A stretch of 64,000 nt of DNA from Defluviitaleaceae bacterium (GTDB taxonomy: Bacteria; Bacillota; Clostridia; Lachnospirales; WQUN01), in contig WQZS01000001.1 in the NCBI GenBank assembly GCA_009780585.1, positions 62,001 through 126,000 of the forward strand, written 5' to 3'. Both the position numbers and the translations under genes were made by a program. Positions within the stretch are counted from its first letter, which is position 1. Every line of letters starts with the position of its first letter. The notes under the pieces were generated by a model. It was not told the DNA's origin. It was given only the letters and a program-made list of their open reading frames with translations, and searched no databases. This document shows positions 1-10,342 of the stretch, one piece after another.

Positions 1-604
1 CCACGGCGGTTTCAAAAATTTCATCAACTTCCATAATTATTTCGCCGTCTATTTCGGTTTCCTTGTAAATGATATTTTCAACCGAAAGGGTAATCATCGG
101 CTGATTTGCCTCCAATGTCCCAAACAGCGCCGCGTTAACCACCGCAACCGCTTCATCGGTACGGAAGACCCCTTCGTCCCAACCCGGTAAGAAATCAATA
201 TACGCCCCCGCCATGGGGCTGAGGCGGTCATCGGCTTCAACGGAGGTAATCCCCAGCCATTCACCCACGGGGAGGGGTAGGTTTTCGACGATTTCCAACC
301 GGCGGTTCAACTCAACGTCCTTTACGTACTCCGCTACCGAACGGGGTACGCTTTCATCGGTAAACAGCAGAATATATTCGATATCGATATCGATGCCGTC
401 CACTTCCGACGTAATGGGGTCGGAAAGCTCCGCGCGTACCGGGAAGTTATTGATCACATCGTCAAGCTCTTCAACCATGCGGATCCTTGCGCCGGACATG
501 ATGCCGATCAGCACCACCAGCACCAACGCAAGCGCGGGCACCGTCATACTGCGGAACCCTTCACGCGGCAGGCGTTTCAAAAATGTATATAATATCTCCT
601 TCAT
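1..604 (-). CDS. FtsX-like ABC transporter permease, C-terminus beyond window
   Basis: This is the N-terminal 201 codons of a membrane protein that runs off the left edge. The ATG overlaps the stop of the upstream permease gene in an ATGA, so the two are translationally coupled. The visible part has a short basic N-terminus (MKEILYTFLKRLPREG), one membrane segment at about residues 18-38 (VPALALVLVVLIGIM) and then a long hydrophilic, acidic extracytoplasmic region. That is the start of the FtsX/MacB permease layout. Paired permeases of this family normally work with an ATPase in export of peptides or lipids, or in sensing; the ATPase gene is not in the window. The substrate cannot be told. 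The family call rests mainly on the neighbour, which has the clearer motif. Confidence 0.7.
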   Translation of the reverse strand, partial: MKEILYTFLKRLPREGFRSMTVPALALVLVVLIGIMSGARIRMVEELDDVINNFPVRAELSDPITSEVDGIDIDIEYILLFTDESVPRSVAEYVKDVELNRRLEIVENLPLPVGEWLGITSVEADDRLSPMAGAYIDFLPGWDEGVFRTDEAVAVVNAALFGTLEANQPMITLSVENIIYKETEIDGEIIMEVDEIFETAV

Positions 605-2748
605 CGTTTTTCTCGCTTCGCGATCGATTTCGCCATGCCGCCCGTCATTAACAAAAGCGCGATTGAAACAGCGCCCGTCGCCAGCGGTATGGTCATCGGT
701 TGTTGTTGGATTTCCGCTTCCAGGCTTACGCCGTCGGCTATCACGGCGGCGTCGGCAAAGGGGGTGGCTTCATCCTCTTCCGCCACGAAGGTCCTTTCCA
801 CGGTGTAATCCAATATCCGTTCATAAAACCGGTCGGAAACGACGTACGCAATCCCCTGCGCCGCGACAATCACGATTACGCATTGCACGAACACCCAGCG
901 GAAACGGTCCCTGCGGCGTACCCCCAGCGCGTACAGCAAGCCCGCTTCCCTTCGCTTGCGAAGCACAAAAAACAGGCAAAAGACAAGCGAGGCGATACAC
1001 CATCCCGCGAAACACAGCGCGAAGACAAACCACCCGTTGCGCAGCAGATTATCCAACGCGTTGCGCACCGTCGAATAGCCTTGGTCATAGAACATAAAGA
1101 AATTGCCGTAACCGGGGATCAACGCGTTAATGCTGCGGCGGAACTCCTCGATGCGGCCGTTGGGTACGACGATGGTGTTCAGGAACGGGCTTTCGGCGCG
1201 GTCGTCGCCCCACATCCGAAGCTCGCCGTCTACCATAACCGGTTCGAATCCCGCGAAGGCTTTGTCGGGGATAAAGATCGTATTTAAGGGAATACCTTGG
1301 GGGTCGTTTTCTGTCCTGGCGGGGGGCGCGAAATAGATGCCGATGATTTCGAATTCGTAGAACTCCGACTCCTGCACGCCGGAAACGAACCCGCCGGGTT
1401 GCCACGAGCGGAAGCTGCTGCGATTCGTTATCACAACGGAGCCGTCAGAAGAGGACATGGCGGTCGTGGATGTATAGGTGACGGACCGGAACTCCCCTTC
1501 GAAGAATTGCAATGTAATGGCATCCCCCACCGTAAGGTCGTTGTTCGCCGCCAAAACACGGGGAACGACCGCCACACGCGCGCCGTCTTCATATTCCTGC
1601 CGCGTAAATCCCCGCCCTTCCTCGATATGCGCGCGGTGCTGGTTAAACATGAAAAAGCTGTCCAGGTTGCCGGTGGTAACTATGTTTAAACGGTTGGAGT
1701 TCTTTTCGGTTGCGAGGAGTACGTCCGCTATCGCTTCGCCCATGGGGGAACGCAGCGCTTCCTCGAAGGTCATTTGACCCAACGCGAACGGGAAATACCC
1801 CGCTTCATCTTGGGTCACGGGATGTGCCGTAATCTCCATCGGGAATTCGTCCGGCGTCGGCAAATCGCTCGTGACCCGCCAAACGGTGTCCATCCATTCC
1901 GATTCATCGATTTCACCACGGGACGCGAGGATTCCGGTCGTAACGATTCGGTCCGTTTCCGGTTGGTTGACTATAAGCATATGCATTGATTGCCAATTGC
2001 CGCCGGCGTAGAATCCGCCGTCGTGTAACTCGCCGGCAATCAGATACCGTTCACCCTCCGTATAAAAAAAACCGCCGTTTTCGTCCTGTATGGTCATTAC
2101 AGCAAACAGCCGACGCGGTTCGCGAACGTTCGGGTGAATCCAAACCACTTCTTCGATGTCAAATACAACCCGTGCGTAGGTAACCAACTGCCGCCGCCAC
2201 GCCTCCGTTTCCTCGTCGCGGTACCCGCCAAACCTGAAGTGCCGCGTAATTTCGCGGCATTGCGCGACGAAAGCCGCCGATTGGCCGGCGCTGCCGGGTA
2301 AGGGTGACAGATTAAAGTTTTGGCGCAGCGCGGTGACATCCGGTGACCACGCGCCAAAGTAACGGCGCGGATCCATATGTACCGCACCGGATTGGTACAC
2401 CGTCAATGCGATGTTGTTCAGGATTTCGTCCACCATATGGTCGGTCACCAAATCATCGAAAACATGGCTGCTCCAGGTATTGTCGTCGCGCCTGACCGTA
2501 CCCCAGGATGTTTCGACCTCTACGATGTCCGCACCCTCCGTACGGTTGGCGGCGTAACGGCGGATAGCGGACGCGTCGGGCAAGGCAATCGTGGTGAACT
2601 GTTCATTGATCATCCGCTCGTTGCTTAACGCGGTCATCAACAAACCCGCGCCCAGGCAAAATAACGTACCCGCCAAAGCCAGCAAAATACAAAATACCGC
2701 GTTGGAAAGGATGCTTCGCCTTAATTGCTTGAATATGAACCGATACAT
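601..2748 (-). CDS. FtsX-like ABC transporter permease
   Basis: 715 residues. One membrane segment lies near residues 15-40. A long extracytoplasmic region follows (about 45-570). Three further segments lie near 572-597, 615-637 and 685-706. After the second segment comes VLRKRREAGLLYALGVRRR, the charged cytoplasmic loop typical of FtsX/MacB permeases (R-E-x3-L-x-A-L-G pattern). The ATG is preceded by AAAGGAGG. The gene starts 29 bases after the aspS stop and overlaps the next permease by 4 bases, so the pair may be read from the leuS-aspS promoter. The pair most likely forms a heterodimeric channel. Cargo is unknown and no ATP-binding subunit is present here. Confidence 0.8.
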   Translation of the reverse strand: MYRFIFKQLRRSILSNAVFCILLALAGTLFCLGAGLLMTALSNERMINEQFTTIALPDASAIRRYAANRTEGADIVEVETSWGTVRRDDNTWSSHVFDDLVTDHMVDEILNNIALTVYQSGAVHMDPRRYFGAWSPDVTALRQNFNLSPLPGSAGQSAAFVAQCREITRHFRFGGYRDEETEAWRRQLVTYARVVFDIEEVVWIHPNVREPRRLFAVMTIQDENGGFFYTEGERYLIAGELHDGGFYAGGNWQSMHMLIVNQPETDRIVTTGILASRGEIDESEWMDTVWRVTSDLPTPDEFPMEITAHPVTQDEAGYFPFALGQMTFEEALRSPMGEAIADVLLATEKNSNRLNIVTTGNLDSFFMFNQHRAHIEEGRGFTRQEYEDGARVAVVPRVLAANNDLTVGDAITLQFFEGEFRSVTYTSTTAMSSSDGSVVITNRSSFRSWQPGGFVSGVQESEFYEFEIIGIYFAPPARTENDPQGIPLNTIFIPDKAFAGFEPVMVDGELRMWGDDRAESPFLNTIVVPNGRIEEFRRSINALIPGYGNFFMFYDQGYSTVRNALDNLLRNGWFVFALCFAGWCIASLVFCLFFVLRKRREAGLLYALGVRRRDRFRWVFVQCVIVIVAAQGIAYVVSDRFYERILDYTVERTFVAEEDEATPFADAAVIADGVSLEAEIQQQPMTIPLATGAVSIALLLMTGGMAKSIAKREKR

Positions 2749-2777
2749 ACCGCGCCTCCTTTGGCGGGGATTATATT

Positions 2778-4568
2778 CTATTTGACCGAGATGTTCAATT
2801 CATCCAGTTGCGACGCGTCTACTATGCTTGGCGCGTCGGTCATGGGGCAGGAGCCATCCTTCACTTTGGGGAAGGCGATAACCTCGCGCAAGGAAGCGGC
2901 GTCGGTAAGCACCATGATAAAACGGTCGAAACCCCATGCTATGCCGCCGTGGGGCGGTACGCCGTATTGCAGGGCTTCCAGGAAGTGCTTGAAGCCCGCT
3001 TGCGCCCGCTCCGGCGTAAAGCCCAAAGCGGCAAACATGCGGTCTTGCAAATCGCGGCGGTGAATACGGATACTGCCGCCCGCCGTTTCGAAGCCGTTGA
3101 GTACGAGGTCGTATTGGCGCGCGCGTACCGCGGCGGGATCGGTTTCGATCAGATGCTCGTCCTCTTCCAGCGGCGATGTGAAGGGATGGTGCGCGGCGTA
3201 GTAACGCTTGTCCTCGGGTGAATATTCGAACAACGGGAAGTGCGTGACCCACAGGAATTTGAAATCCTCGGCCTTTACCGGCGCGGGGATTTCCAATTTT
3301 TTACCCACGGCGAGGCGTACCGCGCCCAGGGTGTTTTGCGTGATTTCGTGCGTGTCGGCGCACAAGAGGATTAAATCCCCCGCTTTCGCGCCGAAAGCCG
3401 CGATGATTTCCGCCGTTTGCGCTTCGTCGAAGAATTTTGAAATGGTGGATTTGACCGTGCCGTCCTCCATAACGTTTATCCACGCAAGGCCCTTCGCGTT
3501 ATTGGCGCGGGCGACCTCCACCAGCGCGTCGATCTGCTTGCGGGGCATGGAAGCGAAGCCCGTCGCGTTGATGCCGCGTACGCCGCCGCCGTTTTCCAGC
3601 GCGGCGGCGAATACCTGGAATTCGGTATCTTTTATCACGGGTAGGTCGGAAATATTGACAAGTTCCATGCCGAAGCGCATGTCGGGCTTGTCCGAACCGT
3701 AGCGCTCCATGGCTTCGTGCCACGTCATCCGCGGGAAGGGCGTCGGGATTTCGATGCCCATCGTTTCACGGAAGACGCGCCGCACCATGTTTTCCGTCAT
3801 CGCCCATACGTCCTCTTCGTTAACAAAGGACATTTCGATGTCCACTTGCGTGAATTCGGGCTGACGGTCGGCGCGCAGGTCTTCATCGCGGAAGCACCGC
3901 ACGATTTGGAAGTATTTATCCAACCCCGCGACCATCAGAAGCTGTTTAAATTGCTGCGGCGATTGCGGCAACGCATAAAAACCGCCGGGATGCAAACGCG
4001 ACGGTACAAGGTAATCGCGCGCGCCTTCCGGCGAGGAATTGGTAAGGTAGGGCGTCTCCACTTCAATAAAGCCTTCCTCCGACAGACAGCAGCGTATGCT
4101 TTGCGCCACGTTGTGGCGAAGCGTGATGATGCGTTGTACGTCCGGACGGCGCAAGTCAAGGTAACGGTATTTTAGACGCGTATCCAGCCCCACATCTTCG
4201 TCCAAAACGGAAAAAGGCGGCACTTCGGATTCCGACAGGATACGCAGCTCCGTTATATCGATTTCGATTTCGCCCGTGGGCATGTCGGCGTTTACGTTTT
4301 CGGGTGTGCGGGCGATAACCGTACCCGACGCCGCCACCACATATTCCCCGCGTACCGATTTGGCCAATTTATATTGCCCGGGCATACGCCTTTCGTCCGC
4401 AACTACCTGTACCAAACCGGTGCGGTCGCGCACTACTACGAATATCAATTGGCTCATATCCCGCCGCTTGTTAACCCAGCCCATGACCGTAACGGTCTTT
4501 CCGATATCGGATGCCCTTAACTCACCGCAATAATGCGTGCGCTTCATGCCTTTCATGCTTTCGCCCAT
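2778..4568 (-). CDS. aspS: Aspartyl-tRNA synthetase
   Basis: 596 residues, normal for the bacterial enzyme that charges tRNA(Asp), or tRNA(Asp/Asn) in non-discriminating forms. It is a cytosolic class II synthetase. An OB-fold anticodon-binding domain comes first (about 10-110; TVMGWVNKRRD). Motif 2 is FRDEDLRADRQPEFTQVD (about 220) and motif 3 is GIAWGFDRFIM near the C-terminus. The bacterial GAD insertion lies between them. The start at 4568 has AAGGAG about 7 bases upstream; internal ATGs at residues 5 and 8 are weaker alternatives. It follows leuS by 25 bases in the same orientation, so the two probably form one operon. Confidence 0.96.
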   Translation of the reverse strand: MGESMKGMKRTHYCGELRASDIGKTVTVMGWVNKRRDMSQLIFVVVRDRTGLVQVVADERRMPGQYKLAKSVRGEYVVAASGTVIARTPENVNADMPTGEIEIDITELRILSESEVPPFSVLDEDVGLDTRLKYRYLDLRRPDVQRIITLRHNVAQSIRCCLSEEGFIEVETPYLTNSSPEGARDYLVPSRLHPGGFYALPQSPQQFKQLLMVAGLDKYFQIVRCFRDEDLRADRQPEFTQVDIEMSFVNEEDVWAMTENMVRRVFRETMGIEIPTPFPRMTWHEAMERYGSDKPDMRFGMELVNISDLPVIKDTEFQVFAAALENGGGVRGINATGFASMPRKQIDALVEVARANNAKGLAWINVMEDGTVKSTISKFFDEAQTAEIIAAFGAKAGDLILLCADTHEITQNTLGAVRLAVGKKLEIPAPVKAEDFKFLWVTHFPLFEYSPEDKRYYAAHHPFTSPLEEDEHLIETDPAAVRARQYDLVLNGFETAGGSIRIHRRDLQDRMFAALGFTPERAQAGFKHFLEALQYGVPPHGGIAWGFDRFIMVLTDAASLREVIAFPKVKDGSCPMTDAPSIVDASQLDELNISVK

Positions 4569-4593
4569 GTTGATTCTCCTTGATGTTTTATAT

Positions 4594-6996
4594 TTATTGT
4601 CCCTTGATTACAAAATTAATGATCCGCCCCGGCACGTATACGCTTTTTATGATTTCCGCGCCGTCCAGCCGCGAGGCCAATGCCTTGCGCGCCTCTTCCA
4701 ATACGAAATCCTTTTCCGCGTTTGCGGGGACGGTTACGTGACCGCGTAGCTTGCCGTTTACTTGCATGACAAGCTCTATTGTGTCGGTTTTAAGCATTTC
4801 GGGATCGTATTCGGGCCACTTTTGCGCGAAGACCGAATCGGTATTCCCCATCCGCTCCCATATTTCCTCCGCGATATGCGGCGCGAAGGGCGCGAGCAAA
4901 ACGGCCAGCGTTTCGATCGTTTCCCTGTCGATGCCTTCCGCGGCCAAGGTTTGCAACGTATTCGTATGCTCCATAAAGCCGCTGACCACCGTGTTAAGCG
5001 AAAGGTTTTCCAAACGCGTTGAAATATCGCGGACCATTTTGTGGCGCAAGCGAATGAGTCCGTTCGTCGGCGCGATAAGCTTCGGCGATTCCGCCAACCG
5101 CCATAATTTATTAAGGAAGCGCGATACGCCCTCGATGCCCGAGTCGTCCCATTCGCAGTCGATTTCCGGCGGGGCGATGAACATTTCATACAAGCGGAGC
5201 GCGTCGCAGCCGTGCTTGGGCAGCACATTGTCGGGCGATACGCCGTACCCTTCGCCCTTGGACATCTTTTTCCCTTTATAGTTGATCATACCGATGTTAA
5301 AGAGCGTCGTAAACGGCTCCTCGAACGTTACCGCGCCGATGTCGTATAAGAACTTCGTATAAAATCGCGCGTATAATAAATGAAGCACCGCGTGTTCGAT
5401 GCCGCCCACGTAGTAATCCACGGGCAGCCAATCACGCAGCGCTTCGGGGCTTGCCAACGCGTCATTATTGTTAATGTCGGGGTAACGTAAAAAATACCAA
5501 CTCGACCCCGCCCATTGGGGCATGGTGTTGGTTTCGCGCTTGGCGGGTTGTTTGCACTTCGGGCAGGGAGTGTTGACCCACTCCTCGATTTTGGCCAGCG
5601 GGGATTCGCCCGTATCGGTGGGCTCGTAGGATTTGATATCGGGTAATACGATGGGCAGCTCCGCGTCGGGGACGACCACCGGCCCGCAGGCTTCGCAATG
5701 CACGATGGGGATCGGCTCTCCCCAGTAACGCTGGCGGGAAAATACCCAATCCCGCAATTTATAATTAACGGTAGCCTTGCCGCGACCTAGCTTTTCCAAA
5801 AACGCGCCGATGGCTTTTTTCGCTTCGTCAACGGTCAAGCCGTTAAACTCGCCGGAGTTTACCAATATACCGTCACCCGTATAGGCTTCTTTTAACTTAT
5901 GCCCTACTAGGGCACAAGTTGAAATTACCTGCACAATCGGCAAACCGAACTTTTCCGCAAAGGCGAAGTCCCGTTCGTCATGCCCCGGCACGCACATGAT
6001 CGCGCCCGTACCGTAGTCGTACAAAACATAATCCGCTACCCAAATGGGCATCTTTTCCTTGGTGATGGGGTTTTCGGCATACCGCCCGATAAACACGCCC
6101 GTTTTTTCCTTATCGGCCATGCGGTCAACCGACGAGCGCGAAGCGGCCCTTTGCACATAAGCGTCCACTTCATCTTTATATTCCGGCGCGGTCAGTTTTT
6201 CCACCAATGGGTGTTCGGGGGCAAGCACCATAAACGTCGCGCCGCATAGGGTATCGGGGCGCGTGGTAAAAGCCTTGATGGAATCGCTTTCGCCAAGCAC
6301 GGTAAAATCGATTTCCGCGCCGTGGCTCTTTCCGATCCAATCGGTTTGCATCTTCTTTACCTTTTCGGGCCAATCCAACTTACCCAAATCATTTAGCAAC
6401 CGTTCACCGTATCGGGTGATTTTTAACATCCATTGGCGAAGGTTCTTTTTGGTGGCGGGGTTCTTGCAGCGTTCGCATACGCCGCCCACGGCTTCTTCGT
6501 TGGCCAGCACGACCTTACATGTCGGGCACCAGTTAAGCGGCATTTCCTGCTCGTAAGCCAAGCCGTGTTCAAACATCCGCGCGAATACCCATTGCGTCCA
6601 TTTATAATAAGCGGGATCGGTCGTGTTTATTTCAAAGTCCCAATCGTAGATCGTACCCATTTCCATGAGTTGGCGTTTCATGGTGGTGATGTTTTCCGCC
6701 ACGGAAACGGAAGGGTGCTTCTTTTGCTTGATCGCGTTATTTTCCGCCGCCAAGCCAAAGGCGTCCCACCCCATGGGATGCAGGACATGGAAACCCTGCA
6801 AAACTTTATGACGGCTCAAAACGTCGGAAAGCACGTATCCGCGCCAATGCCCCACATGCAGCGCCGAGCCCGACGGATAGGGGAACATGTCCAGGCAATA
6901 GTATTTGGGCTTGTCCTTCGTGTTCTGCTGTACGGGTTTTTCTTCCCAGCGTTTACGCCACTTCTTTTCTACATTTTTAAAATCGTAACGCGACAT
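4594..6996 (-). CDS. leuS: Leucyl-tRNA synthetase
   Basis: 800 residues, the usual bacterial length. It is a class I synthetase that charges tRNA(Leu) in the cytosol. The HIGH-type signature appears as SALHVGHWRGY (about 45) and the KMSKS-type loop as GKKMSKGEGYG (about 578). The CP1 editing domain sits between them, with its threonine-rich region (FTTRPDTLCGATF). Zinc-type cysteine pairs occur at CPTCK and CERCK and again at CEAC and CPKC. GGAGG stands 7 bases before the ATG. It is the first gene of a minus-strand run (leuS, aspS, two permeases) and diverges from the signalling cluster to its right. No T-box leader is evident in the short upstream region. Confidence 0.97.
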   Translation of the reverse strand: MSRYDFKNVEKKWRKRWEEKPVQQNTKDKPKYYCLDMFPYPSGSALHVGHWRGYVLSDVLSRHKVLQGFHVLHPMGWDAFGLAAENNAIKQKKHPSVSVAENITTMKRQLMEMGTIYDWDFEINTTDPAYYKWTQWVFARMFEHGLAYEQEMPLNWCPTCKVVLANEEAVGGVCERCKNPATKKNLRQWMLKITRYGERLLNDLGKLDWPEKVKKMQTDWIGKSHGAEIDFTVLGESDSIKAFTTRPDTLCGATFMVLAPEHPLVEKLTAPEYKDEVDAYVQRAASRSSVDRMADKEKTGVFIGRYAENPITKEKMPIWVADYVLYDYGTGAIMCVPGHDERDFAFAEKFGLPIVQVISTCALVGHKLKEAYTGDGILVNSGEFNGLTVDEAKKAIGAFLEKLGRGKATVNYKLRDWVFSRQRYWGEPIPIVHCEACGPVVVPDAELPIVLPDIKSYEPTDTGESPLAKIEEWVNTPCPKCKQPAKRETNTMPQWAGSSWYFLRYPDINNNDALASPEALRDWLPVDYYVGGIEHAVLHLLYARFYTKFLYDIGAVTFEEPFTTLFNIGMINYKGKKMSKGEGYGVSPDNVLPKHGCDALRLYEMFIAPPEIDCEWDDSGIEGVSRFLNKLWRLAESPKLIAPTNGLIRLRHKMVRDISTRLENLSLNTVVSGFMEHTNTLQTLAAEGIDRETIETLAVLLAPFAPHIAEEIWERMGNTDSVFAQKWPEYDPEMLKTDTIELVMQVNGKLRGHVTVPANAEKDFVLEEARKALASRLDGAEIIKSVYVPGRIINFVIKGQ

Positions 6997-7028
6997 GGCA
7001 GCCTCCGGTTATGTGGTTTTTCGCGTAT

Positions 7029-7034
7029 ATTATA
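7029..7034 (-). promoter_or_regulatory. leuS: Candidate -10 box for leuS
   Basis: The minus strand reads TATAAT 32 bases upstream of the leuS ATG. The hexamer 17 bases further up (TATCGT) is a poor -35, so this is a tentative promoter. Confidence 0.4.
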
Positions 7035-7053
7035 CATAAACGCCTTTATTTAC

Positions 7054-7078
7054 GATAGTACCCCCCATGGGTACTATC
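7054..7078. promoter_or_regulatory. 10-bp perfect inverted repeat between divergent operons
   Basis: GATAGTACCC pairs with GGGTACTATC around a 5-base centre (CCCAT). It lies between leuS (minus) and the FIST/chemoreceptor cluster (plus), upstream of the leuS -10. It could be an operator or a cruciform. Neither strand has a run of T after it, so it is not a normal terminator. Confidence 0.5.
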
Positions 7079-7142
7079 CACGGCTTTACGGGTTCCATAT
7101 GATAGGTATGCACGAAATAAAAAGAAAGGAATGTGTGTAACT

Positions 7143-8078
7143 ATGTTAATGACATACGAGCAAACCGTTGAAGCGATCAATGCAAACCGATTGCTCCACA
7201 TCGCGGGAGCGAGCGATCTGCTCAGGAAACTGCCGAAGGGCAACTGGGTCGGCGGCACGACCCAGCGCTTCATGACGCGCGAAGGGGGCAAGGTTTCAAA
7301 GGACCGTCTTTTCGTAACCCCGTTCGATTATGCGAACTATTCGGTCAAGTCCTATTCGGCAAGCGAAGTGCAGCACACGGCGAGCGACGCGTATGACAGC
7401 GGGTTTTCGATCGTGATCGTGCCGTACGACAGCCCCGTACACCACGAATACGCCCAAAACGCGCCCTCGTTCCCGGGTATGTTTATTAAGAACATCGCCG
7501 GATGGGTGGCGGAATCCCTCACGTTTAACGGCTTAAGCGGGGAAGCGCACAACGACAAGGCCGTCGCCCTGCACTTGGAAACCCCGAACGATAAAACGGT
7601 AAGCGTGGGGAACATCAACATCTTTGAACCCGACATGGAATCACCCGTCATCGAGTTCTTCCAGGAAGGCTTTATGGCGTATACGTGCCTCGTCAACGGC
7701 GAAAAGGTAACGTACGCGGACTATATCAAGGAAAACGGCATCGATACGAAATTGCCGCTGGTGGGCGATTATTGCGGTATCGGGGTCAATATTTCGATCA
7801 AGTCGATCGATAACGGCATCGTGACCTTCTACGCGCCCGTATTCGCGGGGATCAAGTATCACGTAGCGAAAAAGATTTCCAACTATGAAAAAGAATTTAA
7901 CGACCGCATAGCCGAATTCCACGGCGAAAACGTCGTCTTTTCATGCAACTGCATCCTTAATTTCCTGTACGGCGGGTTGGAAGGCAAGAAAATCAGCGTT
8001 TTTGAAGGTCCGGTCACTTACGGAGAAATCGCTTACCAGCTCGTCAACCAAACATTAGTATACGTATTAATGGAATAA
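7143..8078 (+). CDS. FIST_C-like sensory protein (DUF6976-like)
   Basis: 311 residues with no membrane segment, so probably cytosolic. The N-terminus has the pattern LLHIAGASDLLRKLPKGNWVGGTTQRFM, which I associate with an uncharacterised family (DUF6976 from memory, not checked). The C-terminus (NFLYGGLEG...GPVTYGEIAYQLVNQT) has the GEI...NQT pattern seen in FIST_C domains, which are proposed ligand-sensing modules. I start at 7143 because AGAAAGGA lies 12 bases upstream; an ATG at 7131 abuts that site too closely. It is the first gene of the signalling cluster and sits 21 bases before a chemoreceptor gene, so a role in feeding a signal to the receptor or kinases is plausible. The ligand is unknown. 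Confidence 0.65.
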   Translation: MLMTYEQTVEAINANRLLHIAGASDLLRKLPKGNWVGGTTQRFMTREGGKVSKDRLFVTPFDYANYSVKSYSASEVQHTASDAYDSGFSIVIVPYDSPVHHEYAQNAPSFPGMFIKNIAGWVAESLTFNGLSGEAHNDKAVALHLETPNDKTVSVGNINIFEPDMESPVIEFFQEGFMAYTCLVNGEKVTYADYIKENGIDTKLPLVGDYCGIGVNISIKSIDNGIVTFYAPVFAGIKYHVAKKISNYEKEFNDRIAEFHGENVVFSCNCILNFLYGGLEGKKISVFEGPVTYGEIAYQLVNQTLVYVLME

Positions 8079-8099
8079 AAATATTGGGGGTTATCCTGT

Positions 8100-10331
8100 A
8101 TGAAGCACCTGAGGATTCGGGCGCGGCTTTTTATTGTGCTGGGCGTGTCCGTCTTTGCCGCGGCGTTTGTCGCAGTCTTCGGTATCATTAACATCAATCG
8201 TTTGTCCAACCATATCACCACGATCGACAGCCATAACGTGGAACCGTTGAACAAGCTCGTCAGTATGACGCATTACTTCGACACGCTCCGCTCGTACCTG
8301 CGGGACGCGGTGATCACCAACGACCCCGTGCAAACGGACATACACCTTGCCACCGTCGGACGGCTGTACGGGCAGCTTGTTGAAGTCTCCGACACGTACC
8401 TGTCGCATATGATAGCCGCGGGGATTACGCAGGGTGAAGAATTCACCACCATTTCCGCTTTCGTCAACGAATTGCCCGGCGCGGCGGAAATCGTCGGCCG
8501 CGTAGCCGAACAGGCAAGCGCGAACAACCAAGTCGAAGCCCTGCGTTTGATCGAAGAGGAATGTGTACCCTACAACACGCGCATGAGCAATTACCTGACG
8601 TCGCTGGCCGTGATCAACCAGCGCCAATCGCGCGACACGGTATACGCGGCGCAACAATCGGCCAACAGTTCCCTCCAAATGATGACCGTGATCACCTTTT
8701 CGTCGGTCGCGTTGTTGTTCATATTAATATGGATGGTGATCCGATCGGTCATCGTACCAATCAAACGGCTACTGGAAGCGTCCAACCAATTGGCCGCGGG
8801 CAACCTGGGCATCAACCTCGATACGAGCGCGAACGATGAAATTTCGGACCTTGCCCGGGCGTTGGGCAGCGTAGCCGAAACGCTCAACGGCATCATCGGG
8901 GACATGGACGCCATGTACAACGAACACGAAAACGAAGGCAACCCCTACTACGCCATGGATACATCCCGTTTTAAGGGAGCGTACAAGGTAATGGCCGACG
9001 GTGTAAACAAAATGGTCACAAGCTACGTCACGGTTTGTGTAGACGTACTTAAAACCATGGAAAATATCGCGGCCGGCGACCTGACGATCACCCTTCCGCA
9101 ATACAAGGGCAAAAAAGCCGCCATGAACGACACCGTCGATAAAGTAGCCGTAACCATCAAGAAAATCGTCGCTGAAATCACCGAGATGGCGAAGGCGGGC
9201 GCGGACGGCAACCTCGGCCGCCGCACCGACGCCTCCACGTTCAACGGTACGTGGGCGGATATCGCTAATGAAATGAACAACCTCATGTCCGCTTTCAACA
9301 GCGCGACAGACGAAACCGTCACGGCTTTGGCCGAACTTTCCAAGGGCAACTTTTCCCACCGCATCACCGCCGCCCGCACGGGCGAATACGAGAAAATCAA
9401 GCAAGCCGCGAACAGTACAAGCGGCACGATCCATTCCTATATCAATGAAGTCAGCAATATCCTCGGCGCGTTGGCCGCGGGCGACCTGGCACGAAACATC
9501 AACCGCGAATACGCCGGTGATTTTACCGCGATAAAATCAAGCATCAACCAAATCATCGCCACGCTTCACGAAACGATGCGCAACATTTCATCCGCTTCGC
9601 AGCAGGTCCTGCTCGGCTCGACGCAAATCTCCCAATCATCGGGGATGCTGGCGCAAGGAGCCTCGCAGCAGTCCGGCTCCGTACAGGAACTGACCGTAAC
9701 CGTGGAAGAGATAAACGGGCAAACGTTGGAGAACGCCACCAACGCGCAGCAAGCGGCTGTTTTAGCGGATACGTCCAAAAAGAACGCGGAAATCAGCCGT
9801 CGCGAAATGGCGGCCCTGCTGGAAGCGATGGGCGGGATCAAAACCTCCTCCGACGAAATCCGCAAGATCATCAAAACCATCGAGGATATCGCGTTCCAAA
9901 CGAACCTGCTCGCGCTCAACGCCTCCGTGGAGGCCGCCCGCGCGGGTGAACACGGCAGGGGTTTTATGGTCGTGGCGGAAGAGGTACGCACGCTGGCCGC
10001 CCGCAGCGCGGAAGCCGCGAAGAACACCAACACGCTTATCCAGGAAAGCATAAGCCGCGTATCGGACGGCACGCACCGCGCCAATGACACAGCCGACAGC
10101 CTTAACCAAATCGTAAACAACGTCAATGAAGTGGCCGGCGTTATCAATAAGATACACGACGCGAGCGAGCTGCAGGCCGAATCTATCGGCCACGTAAAAT
10201 CGGGCATCAACCAAATTTCGCAGGTCGTACAAAAAAACGCCGCCATCAGCGAGCAATCCGCCGCGTCGTCGCAGGAGCTTTCCTCGCAGGCGAGCGTCCT
10301 TAAGGAAATGATCGGGTTCTTTAAATTTTAA
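8100..10331 (+). CDS. Methyl-accepting chemotaxis protein with multiple HAMP-like units
   Basis: 743 residues. The N-terminal membrane segment is at about 10-30, a four-helix-type sensor at 31-195, and the second membrane segment at about 198-220. A HAMP domain follows, then several more HAMP-like units (repeats of the form AxGDLxxxI). The cytoplasmic hairpin has the conserved tip [19 protein letters not shown] (about 597), which contacts CheA and CheW. There is no C-terminal CheR-docking pentapeptide; the protein ends FFKF. GGGGG precedes the ATG. It sits between the FIST_C-like gene and a REC/HD-GYP gene. No cheA, cheW or cheY is in the window, so its kinase must be encoded elsewhere. Confidence 0.93.
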   Translation: MKHLRIRARLFIVLGVSVFAAAFVAVFGIININRLSNHITTIDSHNVEPLNKLVSMTHYFDTLRSYLRDAVITNDPVQTDIHLATVGRLYGQLVEVSDTYLSHMIAAGITQGEEFTTISAFVNELPGAAEIVGRVAEQASANNQVEALRLIEEECVPYNTRMSNYLTSLAVINQRQSRDTVYAAQQSANSSLQMMTVITFSSVALLFILIWMVIRSVIVPIKRLLEASNQLAAGNLGINLDTSANDEISDLARALGSVAETLNGIIGDMDAMYNEHENEGNPYYAMDTSRFKGAYKVMADGVNKMVTSYVTVCVDVLKTMENIAAGDLTITLPQYKGKKAAMNDTVDKVAVTIKKIVAEITEMAKAGADGNLGRRTDASTFNGTWADIANEMNNLMSAFNSATDETVTALAELSKGNFSHRITAARTGEYEKIKQAANSTSGTIHSYINEVSNILGALAAGDLARNINREYAGDFTAIKSSINQIIATLHETMRNISSASQQVLLGSTQISQSSGMLAQGASQQSGSVQELTVTVEEINGQTLENATNAQQAAVLADTSKKNAEISRREMAALLEAMGGIKTSSDEIRKIIKTIEDIAFQTNLLALNASVEAARAGEHGRGFMVVAEEVRTLAARSAEAAKNTNTLIQESISRVSDGTHRANDTADSLNQIVNNVNEVAGVINKIHDASELQAESIGHVKSGINQISQVVQKNAAISEQSAASSQELSSQASVLKEMIGFFKF

Positions 10332-10342
10332 AGGGGGTCTGT

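Noticed and set aside
1225..1250. tRNA T-loop-like string GGTTCGAATCCC
   Set aside because: No acceptor, D or anticodon arms can be formed around it, and it lies inside a permease gene.
213..1287. Long plus-strand open frames (up to 294 codons) opposite the permease genes
   Set aside because: They are antisense to well-supported FtsX-type genes, have arginine- and proline-rich compositions typical of shadow frames, and show no domain pattern.
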